Below are positions 30,928 through 40,595 of a DNA stretch of 64,000 nucleotides, in pieces. Position numbers and translations under genes: made by a program. The DNA is from an uncultured Oscillospiraceae bacterium (GTDB lineage Bacteria > Bacillota > Clostridia > Oscillospirales > Oscillospiraceae). The notes below the pieces were generated by a model. It was not told the DNA's origin and ran no database searches. It saw nothing but the letters and a program-made list of their open reading frames with translations. Position 1 is the first letter of the stretch; each line of letters opens with the position of its first letter. The stretch is from assembly GCA_934597175.1 (NCBI GenBank), contig CAKTQR010000008.1, positions 1-64,000 of the forward strand. Reading direction: 5' to 3'.

Positions 30928-32499
30928 TTAATCGTAGTCGTCGTAGGTTATGATGCCCGCTTCGGTCGAATAGCTGAAAAGCAGGCTGTCCGTGACGGTT
31001 TTGAACGCCGGCTCATTGAGCGATGCGCCAGCTATGCGGCTTTGCATCGCCGACTGCGCCGGGTACTGCCACCATGTTTTTTGGTGCGTGTACAGGGCAT
31101 AGCTGTCCATATTGAAGCCAAAGTCGTCCGGCACTGCCTGCACGGGATAGACGACATAGCCGCGACACTTTTCGCCGTCGGACGGCAGCGAAAATGCGGC
31201 GAAGGGCTCGGTTTTAGGCTCTCCGAAATCGAAAAACCCTGCCGAGATGTAGGTCTGATCGCCGAGCCAGTAGTACGGCGCTGTGTAGGTCACGCCGCCC
31301 TTGTCGTACAGCACACGGCCGGTCACATCGCCGTCGTAGCACACGCAGTCCGGCTCCTGCTGATACGCAGGCCAGAGCTGAATCGACTCCGTGCCGGGGA
31401 AGCCGGGGTTTTGCGTCCACAGGAAATGGTGGAAGATGAGCCAGCGCTCCCCGCCGTCGGAGTCATCCTCGGCGGGCACTTGCACGGCGACGCCGGTGAC
31501 CCGCAGCTCATTGACATCGTAGACGGTCTCCTCGTAAATATTGATCTCGCCTGCGTTGTTGTAGGTCGTCTGCCGGACGCTGCCGTCGTTGACCGGCTCA
31601 TCGTGGGTCTCCGAGATGACCTGCAGAGCACCCTCGCAGGCGGCGATGTCGGACTCGGTGAGGTCGTTCAGGACATACTCGGGGAAGCCGAGCTCCACCA
31701 AGTGCGCCTTTATCTCCTGCGTCTTGTCCGTTACTGCTGTCTCCTCGGTGTGCCAGTTCATATCATAGCTGCTGCCGAAGATATAACCCGCTGTGCCGCC
31801 GATGATGAGCAGCGCTGCAAGTGTGAGCACGACGGCAAGGTCCGTGACCTTAACGGCCGCCGGTTTAACGGAGTAGCCCGCCTCGTCGAGCGTCCACGAG
31901 AGCTTGCACAGGCTCACGATGATGCAGAAATACGCAACGAGCATTATAACTGCGACGATCGAGCCGTTGAAGTTTGCAAGCAGCAGGATGCACACGAGCG
32001 CATACCACACTATGAGCGCAAACGCCGCACCCGCCGTTGGGGGAAGCCCGACCTTTTGCTTGACGGCGCACAGGCCACGCCAGAAGCAGAACAGCTGGAT
32101 AAGCAGCAGCACGACATTGGCGGCAAGCAGGACCGACTGGGTGCTCGGCGGTACGATGTCGTTTTTGAAGATCGTCGTGTCGAGGACGAGCATCGGGAAG
32201 AAGTACAGCGCACGGAGCACCGTTATACCGAAGCAGGTCGCAAACCAGCCGTTTTCACGGCGCAGCGTGCGGAAGCCGAGCAGCAGAAGCACCATGCCGA
32301 TGGTGGGCAGAATGTAGTTCAGATAGAAAAATTCGAGCGTTATCGCATTGAGCGCCAGACCCCAGAGGATGCGGCTCATCGCCTTCTTCCACGGCTTCAC
32401 GCCCCGGGTGATATCGTCGGGCGGGAGCTCGGAAACGCTCTCGGCGAGCAGGGCGTCGAAGTCCCTGTCGTTCATGGCGTTCCATTCGTGTTCATTCAT
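30928..32499 (-). CDS. Large membrane protein, probable anti-sigma factor
   Basis: The 523-residue protein starts MNEHEWNAMNDRDFDALLAE. It has a short cytoplasmic head, about seven membrane segments between residues 45 and 250, and a ~265-residue outer domain. The last domain (WLIFHHFLWTQNP, YLGDQTY-like and GEKCRGYVVYPVQ pieces) is not one I recognise. It overlaps the preceding ECF sigma gene by 8 bases and starts after GGGAGGTGAAGCGC, so a role in holding that sigma is likely. The multi-span body is unusual for an anti-sigma factor, which most often has one span. Confidence 0.65.
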   Translation of the reverse strand: MNEHEWNAMNDRDFDALLAESVSELPPDDITRGVKPWKKAMSRILWGLALNAITLEFFYLNYILPTIGMVLLLLGFRTLRRENGWFATCFGITVLRALYFFPMLVLDTTIFKNDIVPPSTQSVLLAANVVLLLIQLFCFWRGLCAVKQKVGLPPTAGAAFALIVWYALVCILLLANFNGSIVAVIMLVAYFCIIVSLCKLSWTLDEAGYSVKPAAVKVTDLAVVLTLAALLIIGGTAGYIFGSSYDMNWHTEETAVTDKTQEIKAHLVELGFPEYVLNDLTESDIAACEGALQVISETHDEPVNDGSVRQTTYNNAGEINIYEETVYDVNELRVTGVAVQVPAEDDSDGGERWLIFHHFLWTQNPGFPGTESIQLWPAYQQEPDCVCYDGDVTGRVLYDKGGVTYTAPYYWLGDQTYISAGFFDFGEPKTEPFAAFSLPSDGEKCRGYVVYPVQAVPDDFGFNMDSYALYTHQKTWWQYPAQSAMQSRIAGASLNEPAFKTVTDSLLFSYSTEAGIITYDDYD

Positions 32500-33034
32500 G
32501 CGCTTCACCTCCCAACATCTTGCGCAGGCGCTGCTTCAGGCGATACAGCCTGCCCTCGACGGCTCGCTCGGTCATGCCGAGCTCGGCTGCTATCTGCGCC
32601 GTGGGCTGGCGGTAATAATACTTTCGGTAAAACAGCACCCTGTCCTTTGGCGAGAGCTTTCCCAAGGCGCTGCGCAGCTCCGCCTGCCGTTCTTTTTGCA
32701 AAATGATCTCCTCGGGCGTGGGCTCGGGTGACGGCGTATCGGGCGGAATCTCGTCGAGCCCGGCACTGCGGGCGTTTTTTCTTGCGTAGTTGAGTGCGGC
32801 ATTTCGGGCGACCGCCGTGAGCCATGCGTTCAGGCTGCCACGGCTTGCGTCGAACTGCTCTATCTTTTCCCAGATGCGCACCGTTATTTCCGAAATGCAG
32901 TCATCCCGGTCGTGCGCATCGGGCAAAATGGGCGCAATGACATACCGCATCAGCGGCCCGTAGTGCAGCAGCAGAGCCTGCATGCCCCTATCGTCTTTCG
33001 CCAGCAGCAGCTCGATCATCTCCGGCTGTTTCAC
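32492..33034 (-). CDS. ECF-type RNA polymerase sigma factor
   Basis: The 180-residue protein has sigma region 2 (about 15-80; DAHDRDDCISEITVRIWEKI) and region 4 (about 120-170; AQIAAELGMTERAVEGRLYR). I choose the GTG that follows GAGGAGGGGATGCT; another GTG 39 bases upstream is possible but overlaps the promoter region. It is coupled to the large membrane protein. A TATAAT at 33065-33070 and a perfect inverted repeat at 33077-33107 lie just upstream. Confidence 0.88.
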   Translation of the reverse strand: MKQPEMIELLLAKDDRGMQALLLHYGPLMRYVIAPILPDAHDRDDCISEITVRIWEKIEQFDASRGSLNAWLTAVARNAALNYARKNARSAGLDEIPPDTPSPEPTPEEIILQKERQAELRSALGKLSPKDRVLFYRKYYYRQPTAQIAAELGMTERAVEGRLYRLKQRLRKMLGGEAHE

Positions 33035-33064
33035 AGCATCCCCTCCTCTCGCCCTGTCTATCAC

Positions 33065-33107
33065 ATTATACACGGCACTGCAACAAATCCCACGGATTTG
33101 TTGCAGT
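33065..33107 (-). promoter_or_regulatory. Promoter region of the sigma gene with a perfect inverted repeat
   Basis: On the minus strand a TATAAT -10 box (33065-33070). Upstream, across the -35 position, ACTGCAACAAATCC (33077-33090) and GGATTTGTTGCAGT (33094-33107) form a perfect 14-bp hairpin with a 3-nt loop. It may be an operator, or a terminator for + strand transcription since GTTAAGTTTTTTG follows. Confidence 0.5.
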
Positions 33108-33525
33108 TAAGTTTTTTGCCTACGGCAAAAAGATAAGTTTCAATACGCATCAACACTTTTACTAATCGCTTTTGCGTCAGCCCGACCGGTGAGTGCGCCT
33201 TAGATTTTAGTCTGTACATCAACCTATCGGTGCACCGCATACTTCTCGCACCCAACTAACCGACGCAGCCCGATAAACGAGCGCACCGAAAGCAACTCGC
33301 ACTATGTTAAACCTCCGCAGTCCGGTAGACCGGTGCACCGATTCCCCGTACCGGGATTCCAAAGGGTGGTTAAACGCCTTTGGTCGCGTTTCTTTTGTAA
33401 CTTTTCTTTGGCGAAACAAAGAAAAGTTAATATATGGATATCTGAGTGTCTCGGCGCTCAACTTCACTATGAAATAACTTCACTGACGGCAGAGCCGTCA
33501 ACTTAACTTTGCGCAGCAAAGCTTA
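33108..33525 (+). repeat. R1 dispersed element, copy G
   Basis: R1 modules from the CAGCCCGACCGGT box (about 33178) through CCGTACCGGGATTCCAAAG to a perfect terminal hairpin AACTTTTCTTTG (33399-33410) with CAAAGAAAAGTT (33417-33428). Inverted AAGTT-spaced hairpin cassettes follow up to about 33525. No gene is seen. Confidence 0.75.
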
Positions 33526-33529
33526 ACTG

Positions 33530-33562
33530 AAAAGGCGCTGTTCATGCGAACAGCGCCTTTTT
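33530..33562 (-). terminator. Intrinsic terminator after metG
   Basis: AAAAGGCGCTGTTC (33530-33543) with GAACAGCGCCTTTT (33548-33561), loop ATGC, A-run on the metG-distal side so that U4 follows on the minus transcript. Confidence 0.85.
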
Positions 33563-33574
33563 ATTAACATTAAC

Positions 33575-35515
33575 TCAGCACAGTCTGAAGCCGGCGGGGA
33601 TGGAGTCGTCGAGCATCAAAAGATGCAGCTGCTCTTGGCCGTTTTCTTCGTGGACGGCGGAAAGAAGCATGCCGCAGGAGTCCTGACCCATCATCTTGCG
33701 GTTGGGCAGATTGAGGATCGCAACGACGGTCTTGCCGACGAGCTGCTCGGGCTCATAGAACTTGTGGATGCCGGAGAGTATCTGGCGGGGCGTGCCGCTG
33801 CCGTCATCGAGCATGAACTTCAAAAGCTTATCCGACTTCTTGACAGCCTCGCACGAGAGCACCTTGCACACACGCATATCGCACTTTGCAAAGTCGTCGA
33901 TGGTGACATCCGGCTCAACGGGCGGGAACACGGGGCCCTTGGGCTTGTTCATCTTCTCAAGCTCCTCGAGCGCCTTTGCCGTGTCGACACGGGGGAAGAG
34001 GGTCTCGCCCTTGTGGACGGTGACGGTCTCGGGCAGGACACCGAAGGTCTCTGCGCTGTCCCAAGTGGTGCAGGCTGCGTCAGCGCCGATCTGCTCAAAG
34101 GCTTTTGCGCAGCTGTCGGGGATGAACGGGGTCAGCAGCACGAGGCAGATGCGCAGGGTCTCAAGCAGATTATAAAGCACGGTGGCAAGGCGAGCCTTCT
34201 TGGCCTCGTCCTTTGCAAGCACCCAGGGCGCAGTCTCGTCGATGTACTTATTTGCACGCTGGATGACCTTGAAGATCTCCTCGAGCGCAAGGTGGAGCTG
34301 GAACTTGTCCATCTGCAAAGCGTACTTTTCACGCAGAGCCTTTGCCATGGAGACGAGCTCATCGTCGAGAGCATCGTACTCACGCTCATTAGGCAGCGTG
34401 CCGCCGAAGTACTTCACCGCCATTGCGGTGGTGCGGGAGACGAGGTTACCGAGGTCGTTTGCAAGGTCGGTATTGATGGTGCTGATAAGCAGCTCATTGG
34501 AGAAATTGCCGTCCGAGCCGAACGGGAAGGTGCGCAGCAGGAAAAAGCGCAGAGCGTCCACGCCAAACATGTCGGCGAGCATGTAGGGGTCAACGACATT
34601 GCCCTTGGACTTCGACATCTTGCCGCCGTCGATGACGAGCCAGCCGTGGCCGTAGACCTTCTTGGGCAGGGGCATTTCCATGCTCATGAGCATTGCCGGC
34701 CAGATTATCGAGTGGAAGCGGACTATCTCCTTGCCGACGATGTGGACGGCGGGCCAATACTTATCGTAATCGTCGTATCTGTCGTTCATGAAGCCCATGG
34801 CGGTGCAGTAGTTAAACAGCGCATCGACCCAGACATACACGACATGACCCGGGTCAAAGTCGACGGGGATGCCCCAGCTGAAGCTGGTGCGGGATACGCA
34901 CAGGTCCTCAAGGCCGGGCTTAATGAAGTTGTTTATCATCTCGTTGACACGGGAAGCCGGCTCAAGGAACTCGCCGCTTTCCAAAAGCTCCTGCACGGGC
35001 TTTGCGTACTTGGAAAGGCGGAAGAAATATGCCTCCTCCTCGGCGTAGTGGACTTCCCTGCCGCAGTCGGGGCACTTGCCGTCGACGAGCTGGCTTTCGG
35101 TCCAGAAGCTTTCGCAGGGGGTGCAGTACATGCCCTTGTATGCACCCTTGTAGATATCGCCCTTGTCGTACATCTTCTTAAAAATGCGCTGCACGGCCTC
35201 GACATGGTAGTCGTCGGTGGTGCGGATGAAGCGGTCGTTGGAGATGTTCATGAGCTTCCACAGGTCCTTGATGCCGCCCTTGCCGGTGACGATATTGTCA
35301 ACGAACTCCTGCGGCGAGACACCGGCGGCCTTGGCCTTTTCCTCTATCTTCTGGCCATGCTCATCGGTGCCCGTGAGAAACATGACATCGTAGCCGCACA
35401 GACGCTTGTATCTTGCGATGGTGTCGGTTGCAACGGTGCAGTAGGTGTGACCGATATGCAGCTTATCGGAGGGGTAGTAGATAGGTGTTGTGATGTAGAA
35501 TGTTCCCTTTTCCAT
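33575..35515 (-). CDS. metG: Methionyl-tRNA synthetase
   Basis: The 646-residue enzyme has the class I signature HIGH at residues 20-23 and KMSKS near 298-302, a zinc-knuckle insert with CTPC and CPDC, an anticodon-binding helical domain, and a C-terminal EMAP-II-like tRNA-binding domain (from about 540; DFAKCDMRVCKVLSCEAVKK, then GKTVVAILNLPNRKMMG). It charges initiator and elongator tRNA with methionine. The length is usual for the type with the fused C-terminal domain. Last gene of the hemW-vanW-metG run; it starts 23 bases after the VanW gene. The long ORF on the opposite strand is a shadow. Confidence 0.96.
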   Translation of the reverse strand: MEKGTFYITTPIYYPSDKLHIGHTYCTVATDTIARYKRLCGYDVMFLTGTDEHGQKIEEKAKAAGVSPQEFVDNIVTGKGGIKDLWKLMNISNDRFIRTTDDYHVEAVQRIFKKMYDKGDIYKGAYKGMYCTPCESFWTESQLVDGKCPDCGREVHYAEEEAYFFRLSKYAKPVQELLESGEFLEPASRVNEMINNFIKPGLEDLCVSRTSFSWGIPVDFDPGHVVYVWVDALFNYCTAMGFMNDRYDDYDKYWPAVHIVGKEIVRFHSIIWPAMLMSMEMPLPKKVYGHGWLVIDGGKMSKSKGNVVDPYMLADMFGVDALRFFLLRTFPFGSDGNFSNELLISTINTDLANDLGNLVSRTTAMAVKYFGGTLPNEREYDALDDELVSMAKALREKYALQMDKFQLHLALEEIFKVIQRANKYIDETAPWVLAKDEAKKARLATVLYNLLETLRICLVLLTPFIPDSCAKAFEQIGADAACTTWDSAETFGVLPETVTVHKGETLFPRVDTAKALEELEKMNKPKGPVFPPVEPDVTIDDFAKCDMRVCKVLSCEAVKKSDKLLKFMLDDGSGTPRQILSGIHKFYEPEQLVGKTVVAILNLPNRKMMGQDSCGMLLSAVHEENGQEQLHLLMLDDSIPAGFRLC

Positions 35516-35538
35516 TTTTATTCTCCTGTCTTATATTC

Positions 35539-37170
35539 TCAAGGTGCGGCAGAGCTCGTGGGGCTTGCGGACACCGTCGGGGTCGTGGTGGGCTTGGTTG
35601 TTGCGGAGGGCTTCGGCGTTGCCGAGGGGGAGGGCGACGGCCACTTGATATCCTCGGAGTGGTAGTCATAAACGCTGACAGCCTCCTTGGTGCGGCTTAT
35701 GAGATTGCCGTCCTTATCGTAAACATTGCGGTAGGTGATCGCCTTCGTGCCGACCGCAACGGAGGGGTACTTGCTGCTGTAGACCGTGGAGACGGAGTTT
35801 GTCATCTCGACATAGCTGCCGTCGACATCCGTGCCCCAGATCTCAATGGTCAGCTCACGGTTTTCGGTCTTGGCGACTATTTTAATGGGATAGTCACGGT
35901 TATTTTTGAATCTGAACTCCGGGCCGCCCCAGCTCACGGTCGCATCCATGCCCCAGGGGACATAGCCGACGGCGAACATGTGGCAGTCACGCTGCGTTAT
36001 CTCGAGATTTGCAAACAGCGCCGCACAGTAGAGCGTGGAGGAGGTCTGGCAGATGCCGCCGCCTATCTCCTGCACGACCTTGCCGCCTGCGTATGCGCCT
36101 GCGACCTTGAAGCCGGCCTCGGCGGTGCGCTTGCCGACGACGGCGTTGTAGTCGAACACCTCGCCGGGATTGAGCACCACGCCGTTTATCTTTGCCGCCG
36201 ACAGCTCGACATTCGTCGCTCTGCCCGCTGCGCTTGAGCGGTAAACGGTGGTCTGAGCGCCGAGCTTATCACGGAAAAGCATCTTGTTAAGCTCCTCAGA
36301 CGAATGCTTGGGCTTTGTCACCGTGAGCGGCACGGCGACGGTATCGCCGGGTGCGGCAGCGTCCCAGAGCTTCTGCGCCTGCTCGACATCAAAGTCCACG
36401 CCGACGGTGCTCTCGGTGGCTTTTTTGGTCTCGGAATCGTACTTCGGCTCGACCATTTCGGCGTAAATTTCGTCGTGTATCTTGTTAAAATCGACGCTTT
36501 CGGCAGCATCGACCTTTGCGGTGTAATCGACCTTGTAGCTCTTGTCGTCAAAGGCCTTGACGATAAGACTGCACAGCTCGTCGGCGTCGACCTTGACGCT
36601 CTCGCCGCCCTTGACAAGCTCAAGCTTGGCAGCCTCCGTGTCGACACGGTAGCCCTGATTCAAAAATGCGTCGTACTCCTTGAGTGCGGCATCGACCTTT
36701 GCACGCACGCCCTCGGCGTTTGCCGAGGCGAGCACATCGGCTGCGCCGACCTTGCCGGTTATACATTTAAAATATGCCTTGAGGTCGCTTATCAGATTGC
36801 CGCTGTGGCCGTAGGCGTAAGCGGCTTCGGCTGCCTCACGGCTCGTGAGCTTGAGTCCGGCCTCCTCGGAGGTGACGGTTATCTTAAAATCGCCCGGGAG
36901 CGTGACGCTCACCTCGCTGTCGCCCTGCGCTTCCCAACCGGCGGCGCTGAGCGCCTTTTCCGCCTCGGAAACGGTCATGCCGCCGACCTCGACGCCGTTG
37001 AGCACCATGTTCGGGTGGATAGCCGAGGTCTTGCCGACGACGACGGCGCCCACAAGCGCTATCGCCACGACTAAGACGAGCACCAGAACGACCGCAAGCA
37101 CAGCGTTTTTCCTGCTCTTTTTGGGTCTGTTTCTTCTGTGGAGGTTTTCCTCTTTCTTTTTTCTTGCCAT
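35539..37170 (-). CDS. VanW-family protein with peptidoglycan-binding-like domain
   Basis: The 543-residue protein has a very basic N-terminus and one membrane helix (about 24-46). A repeated ~110-residue region follows of the PG_binding_4 type (GVEVGGMTVSEAEKAL, then later EYDAFLNQGYRVD). A VanW domain lies at about 300-430 (TNVELSAAKINGVVLNPGEV, GGGICQTSSTLYCAALFANL). A G5-like piece and a Ser/Thr/Pro-rich tail end it. VanW proteins are outside the membrane; their role in the cell wall is unclear. It is 12 bases after hemW. Confidence 0.85.
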   Translation of the reverse strand: MARKKKEENLHRRNRPKKSRKNAVLAVVLVLVLVVAIALVGAVVVGKTSAIHPNMVLNGVEVGGMTVSEAEKALSAAGWEAQGDSEVSVTLPGDFKITVTSEEAGLKLTSREAAEAAYAYGHSGNLISDLKAYFKCITGKVGAADVLASANAEGVRAKVDAALKEYDAFLNQGYRVDTEAAKLELVKGGESVKVDADELCSLIVKAFDDKSYKVDYTAKVDAAESVDFNKIHDEIYAEMVEPKYDSETKKATESTVGVDFDVEQAQKLWDAAAPGDTVAVPLTVTKPKHSSEELNKMLFRDKLGAQTTVYRSSAAGRATNVELSAAKINGVVLNPGEVFDYNAVVGKRTAEAGFKVAGAYAGGKVVQEIGGGICQTSSTLYCAALFANLEITQRDCHMFAVGYVPWGMDATVSWGGPEFRFKNNRDYPIKIVAKTENRELTIEIWGTDVDGSYVEMTNSVSTVYSSKYPSVAVGTKAITYRNVYDKDGNLISRTKEAVSVYDYHSEDIKWPSPSPSATPKPSATTKPTTTPTVSASPTSSAAP

Positions 37171-37182
37171 TTGCTCCTCCCG

Positions 37183-38445
37183 TTACTGACCGGCCTTTTG
37201 CCTGTAAAACGCCTTGAAGCGCTCGATATCGCCTTCGGGAAGCTCCTGCTTCTCGGCGGCATCGAAGACCTCTTTCATCCACGGATTTATCTCGACCTTT
37301 GCGCCGGTCTGCGCCTCGATGACCGCATTGATGAGCGAGTTTGAAACGAGCATGCCCGCCGGGGTGAGACTCCAGCGATCCTCGGTCTTTTTTGCCCAGC
37401 CCTGCTGCGCAAAATCCTGAAGCTTACGCTCAAGCGGCATCCAGTCACTGAGATACACCCGGTGGTACTCCCTTTCCGAGATGCCGTGGGTCGTGCGCAG
37501 GCCGAGCATGATATACTCGGCGGCACGCTGCACGGGGAATATCTCCTCGTACTCGTCGATTATCATCGAGTCGCCGTTGACGGCGGAAATGTACTTATCT
37601 AAGTTGCGCACATAGCTGTAGCGCAGGTTTCCCACGCACGAGTGTGCGCCCGGGCCGAAGCCCATGTAGTCGTCAAGCTGCCAGTACTTCAGATTATGCC
37701 GTGACTCGTAGCCGGGTACGGCAAAGTTCGATATCTCATATTGCTTGTAGCCGTAGTGCGAGAGCGCCTCGACCGTGTACAGGTACATGTCCGCCTGCTC
37801 GTCGTCATCCGGCAGCAGCGGGGAGTTAAGATAGCTGTGGTACATGGGCGTGCCCTCCTCGAGCTTGAGCCCGTAGCAGGACAAATGCTCCGGGTGCAGC
37901 TCGATGCAGGCCTGAAGCGTTTCCGCCCAGTCGCTTTTGGTCTGGCTCGGCAGACCGTAGATAAGGTCAAGGCTCACATTTTCAAACCCGGCACGGCGTG
38001 CGTTTTCCATCGCCACCTGCGCCTGCTTGAAATTATGCCTGCGGCCTATCATTTTTAAAATGTCGTTATTCGCCGACTGCACGCCTATCGATAGTCTGTC
38101 CACGCCCTCACGGCGCAAAAGCTTGAGATCCTCAAGCCGCACGGTGTCGGGGTTTACCTCCATGGTTATCTCCGAATCGAGCCGGACATTGCCTATGCGC
38201 TTTAGCTCGTCTAATATCTCAACGATACGCTGAGCGCCGTAGCAGCTGGGCGTGCCGCCGCCTATATAGATGCTGTCGACCTCATAGGCGGAGATGTTGC
38301 CTGCCGATTCGCTGATGTGGCTAAGTAGCGCCGACTGATAATCGGGCATGCGCTGCTTGCCGCCGGGGACGGAGTAAAAGTCGCAGTAGCCGCATTTCGA
38401 CACGCAGAACGGTATGTGAATGTAAATTCCAAGTCGTTTTCTCAT
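37183..38445 (-). CDS. hemW: Radical SAM protein HemW (oxygen-independent coproporphyrinogen oxidase family)
   Basis: The 420-residue protein has the HemN/HemW radical SAM motif HIPFCVSKCGYC (Cys14, 18, 21), a YIGGGTPS SAM-binding motif, a SIGVQSANNDILKMIGR block and a HemN_C domain near the C-terminus. It lacks the extra N-terminal Cys region of true HemN, so it is HemW, a heme chaperone, although often annotated as coproporphyrinogen oxidase. The ribosome binding site TAGGAG is 6 bases from the ATG. It heads the hemW-vanW-metG run. Confidence 0.9.
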   Translation of the reverse strand: MRKRLGIYIHIPFCVSKCGYCDFYSVPGGKQRMPDYQSALLSHISESAGNISAYEVDSIYIGGGTPSCYGAQRIVEILDELKRIGNVRLDSEITMEVNPDTVRLEDLKLLRREGVDRLSIGVQSANNDILKMIGRRHNFKQAQVAMENARRAGFENVSLDLIYGLPSQTKSDWAETLQACIELHPEHLSCYGLKLEEGTPMYHSYLNSPLLPDDDEQADMYLYTVEALSHYGYKQYEISNFAVPGYESRHNLKYWQLDDYMGFGPGAHSCVGNLRYSYVRNLDKYISAVNGDSMIIDEYEEIFPVQRAAEYIMLGLRTTHGISEREYHRVYLSDWMPLERKLQDFAQQGWAKKTEDRWSLTPAGMLVSNSLINAVIEAQTGAKVEINPWMKEVFDAAEKQELPEGDIERFKAFYRQKAGQ

Positions 38446-38498
38446 CGCAACTCCTATGAGGTTTTTAATAGATTAACTCTTTTTCTTTTTCCGTCCTT

Positions 38499-38601
38499 CT
38501 GACGGAGATAATTTTCGTCCAGACAAGGCGAAGGCCGACGGGAATACCTGCGTGTATTTCCCAGGGCTTTAACGCAGTATGGGCGGAAATTGGCCCGTCA
38601 G
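38499..38601. repeat. H element, short palindromic form (copy H2)
   Basis: CTGACGG (38499-38505) with CCGTCAG at the right end, and AATTTTCGTCCA (38510-38521) with TGGGCGGAAATT (38580-38591), twelve pairs including two G-U. The inner GGGAATAC / GTATTTCCC hairpin is also kept. It ends one base before the htpG stop and may serve as its 3' hairpin. Compared with H1, many stem bases differ but pairing is preserved. Confidence 0.7.
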
Positions 38602-40524
38602 TTAGAACAGTCCGGTTACGAGTTCGGCGTAGGTGGTCGGGTCTTCTATCTCGACGCCCGCTATCAGCTCCGCCTGTGCGTAGAGTATCTTGCTCAGGGC
38701 TGCCGCCTTGTCCTTGTTGCCGGCGTCATATGCTTCCTTTATCGCCTTGAACGCACGGTGCTCGCCGTTGAGCTCGAGCACACGCTCGGCTCTCAGGTTG
38801 CGCATTGCCTCGCTCGGGCCGTTGCGGAAATACTTCTCCATTTCAAGCGTCAGTCCGCCCTGCGTGGTAAGGCAGCAGGACGAGGACACGAGCTTGCTCG
38901 ACAGGGTGACCTTCTTGAGGTTTTCGTCGCCGATGCTCTCGACCATGAAGTCGAAAAGCTCCTTATTCTGCACGGTCTGCTCCTCGGCAGCCTTCTTCTC
39001 CTCCTCGGTCTGGAAGCCGAGATCGTCGGTGATTATATTGGTAAAGGGCTTGCCCTCGTACATGCGAAGCTGCTGCAAAACGGTCTCGTCAATGGGGTGC
39101 GTGAGGTAGAGTATCTCATAGCCTCTGGAGCGGACATCCTCGCACTGGGGCAGGCTCATTGCGTGCTTAACGGTGTCGGCGGTGCAGTAGTAGATCGCCT
39201 TCTGGCTCTCGGGCATATTGTCGTGATACTCCTTGAGCGTCTGCTGCGACTCCTCGGAGGTGTAGAAGATGAGAAGATCCTTGAGGAAGTCGGTGTATCT
39301 GCCGTACTCGTCGCATACGCCGCACTTGATGTGGATGCCGAAGTTCTTCCAGAACTCCTCGTACTTCGGGCGGTCGTCCTTCATCATCTTCTCAAGCTCG
39401 CCCTTTATCTTCTTTTCGAGATTCTGACCGATGACCTTGAGCTGGCGGTTGTGCTGGAGTATCTCACGGGAGATGTTCAGGCTCAGGTCGGGGGAGTCGA
39501 CAACGCCGCGGACAAAGTCGAAGTAATCGTGCACGAGCTTGTCGCAGTTTTCCTGAATGAGCACGCCGTTGCAGTAGAGCTTGATGCCCTTCTTGGTCGC
39601 ACCGCTCATCTCGTGGTCGATATCCTTGCCCGGGACAAAGAGCATCGCCTTGTACGACACATTGCCCTCGGCGTTTACACGCAGAACGACTGCGGGGTCG
39701 TTCTGGTCACGGCTGGTTTCCTTATACCATGCGGCGCACTCGTCGTCGGTGACATCGGCCTTGCTGCGCTGCCAGATGGGCACCATGGAGTTGACTGTCT
39801 CGGGTCTTGTGACATTGACCTTCTGCATGACGGGGTTGCCGTCCTTGTCAGTCTCGTCGGTGGGCTGCTCCTCCTGACGGGTGATGTCCATGACGATGGG
39901 CCAGCGGACATAGTCGGAGTACTTCTTGACCAGCGCCTTGAGCTTCCATATCTCGAGGAACGAGCCGTAGATCTCCTCGTCGGTGTCCTCTTTTACATGC
40001 ATGATGACATCCGTGCCGACGGCGTATTTGTCGCAGTCGGCGACGGTGTAGCCGTCGGCTCCCGTGCTCTCCCACTGAACGCCGGTCTCCTCGCCGTACT
40101 TGCGGCTGATGACGGTGACCTTGTCGGCGATCATGAAGGCAGAGTAAAAGCCCACGCCGAACTGACCGATGATGGAAAGATCCTCGCTCTCGGCCTGGTC
40201 TGCGTCCATCTCGCCCTTGAACTTATAAGAGCCGGACTTTGCGATAACGCCGAGGTTTGCCTCCGCCTCCGCCTTGGTCATGCCGATGCCGTTATCGGAC
40301 ACGGTAATGAGGCGCTTGTCCTTATCGACGGTGATTCGGATGCGGTAGTCCTCTCTGTTAAGACCGACCTTATCGTCGGTCAGCGACAGGTAGCACAGCT
40401 TGTCGATAGCGTCGGATGCGTTGGAGATAATTTCACGCAGAAATATCTCCTTGTTGGTGTAAATTGAGTTGATCATCAGGTCAAGCAGTCTCTTGCTCTC
40501 GGCCTTAAACTGTTTCTTTGCCAT
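38602..40524 (-). CDS. htpG: Hsp90-family molecular chaperone HtpG
   Basis: The 640-residue protein has the GHKL ATPase motifs NASDAIDKL, DNGIGM and GVGFYSAFM in the first 130 residues, the middle domain, and a C-terminal dimerisation domain. Length and order fit bacterial HtpG without the eukaryotic linker. It is an ATP-driven chaperone for late folding of client proteins. The ribosome binding site is TTTGGAGGGTTAATAT. Monocistronic, with its own promoter, divergent from the CobW pair. Confidence 0.97.
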   Translation of the reverse strand: MAKKQFKAESKRLLDLMINSIYTNKEIFLREIISNASDAIDKLCYLSLTDDKVGLNREDYRIRITVDKDKRLITVSDNGIGMTKAEAEANLGVIAKSGSYKFKGEMDADQAESEDLSIIGQFGVGFYSAFMIADKVTVISRKYGEETGVQWESTGADGYTVADCDKYAVGTDVIMHVKEDTDEEIYGSFLEIWKLKALVKKYSDYVRWPIVMDITRQEEQPTDETDKDGNPVMQKVNVTRPETVNSMVPIWQRSKADVTDDECAAWYKETSRDQNDPAVVLRVNAEGNVSYKAMLFVPGKDIDHEMSGATKKGIKLYCNGVLIQENCDKLVHDYFDFVRGVVDSPDLSLNISREILQHNRQLKVIGQNLEKKIKGELEKMMKDDRPKYEEFWKNFGIHIKCGVCDEYGRYTDFLKDLLIFYTSEESQQTLKEYHDNMPESQKAIYYCTADTVKHAMSLPQCEDVRSRGYEILYLTHPIDETVLQQLRMYEGKPFTNIITDDLGFQTEEEKKAAEEQTVQNKELFDFMVESIGDENLKKVTLSSKLVSSSCCLTTQGGLTLEMEKYFRNGPSEAMRNLRAERVLELNGEHRAFKAIKEAYDAGNKDKAAALSKILYAQAELIAGVEIEDPTTYAELVTGLF

Positions 40525-40567
40525 ATATTAACCCTCCAAATAAAATACAAACACTATTAGAATTTAT

Positions 40568-40595
40568 ATTATAACACATTATAATGATTTTTCAA
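40568..40595 (-). promoter_or_regulatory. Promoter of htpG
   Basis: On the minus strand TTGAAA (40590-40595), 16-base spacer, TATAAT (40568-40573), 44 bases before the ATG. No CIRCE or CtsR-type repeat is visible. Confidence 0.6.

Noticed and set aside
33623..35665. A 680-codon ORF on the strand opposite metG.
   Set aside because: It mirrors metG, whose motifs and length are certain. Long antisense ORFs are usual in GC-rich genes. The same holds for 38590-40467 opposite htpG, 46-1596 opposite the heptad-repeat gene and 31042-32706 opposite the anti-sigma gene.
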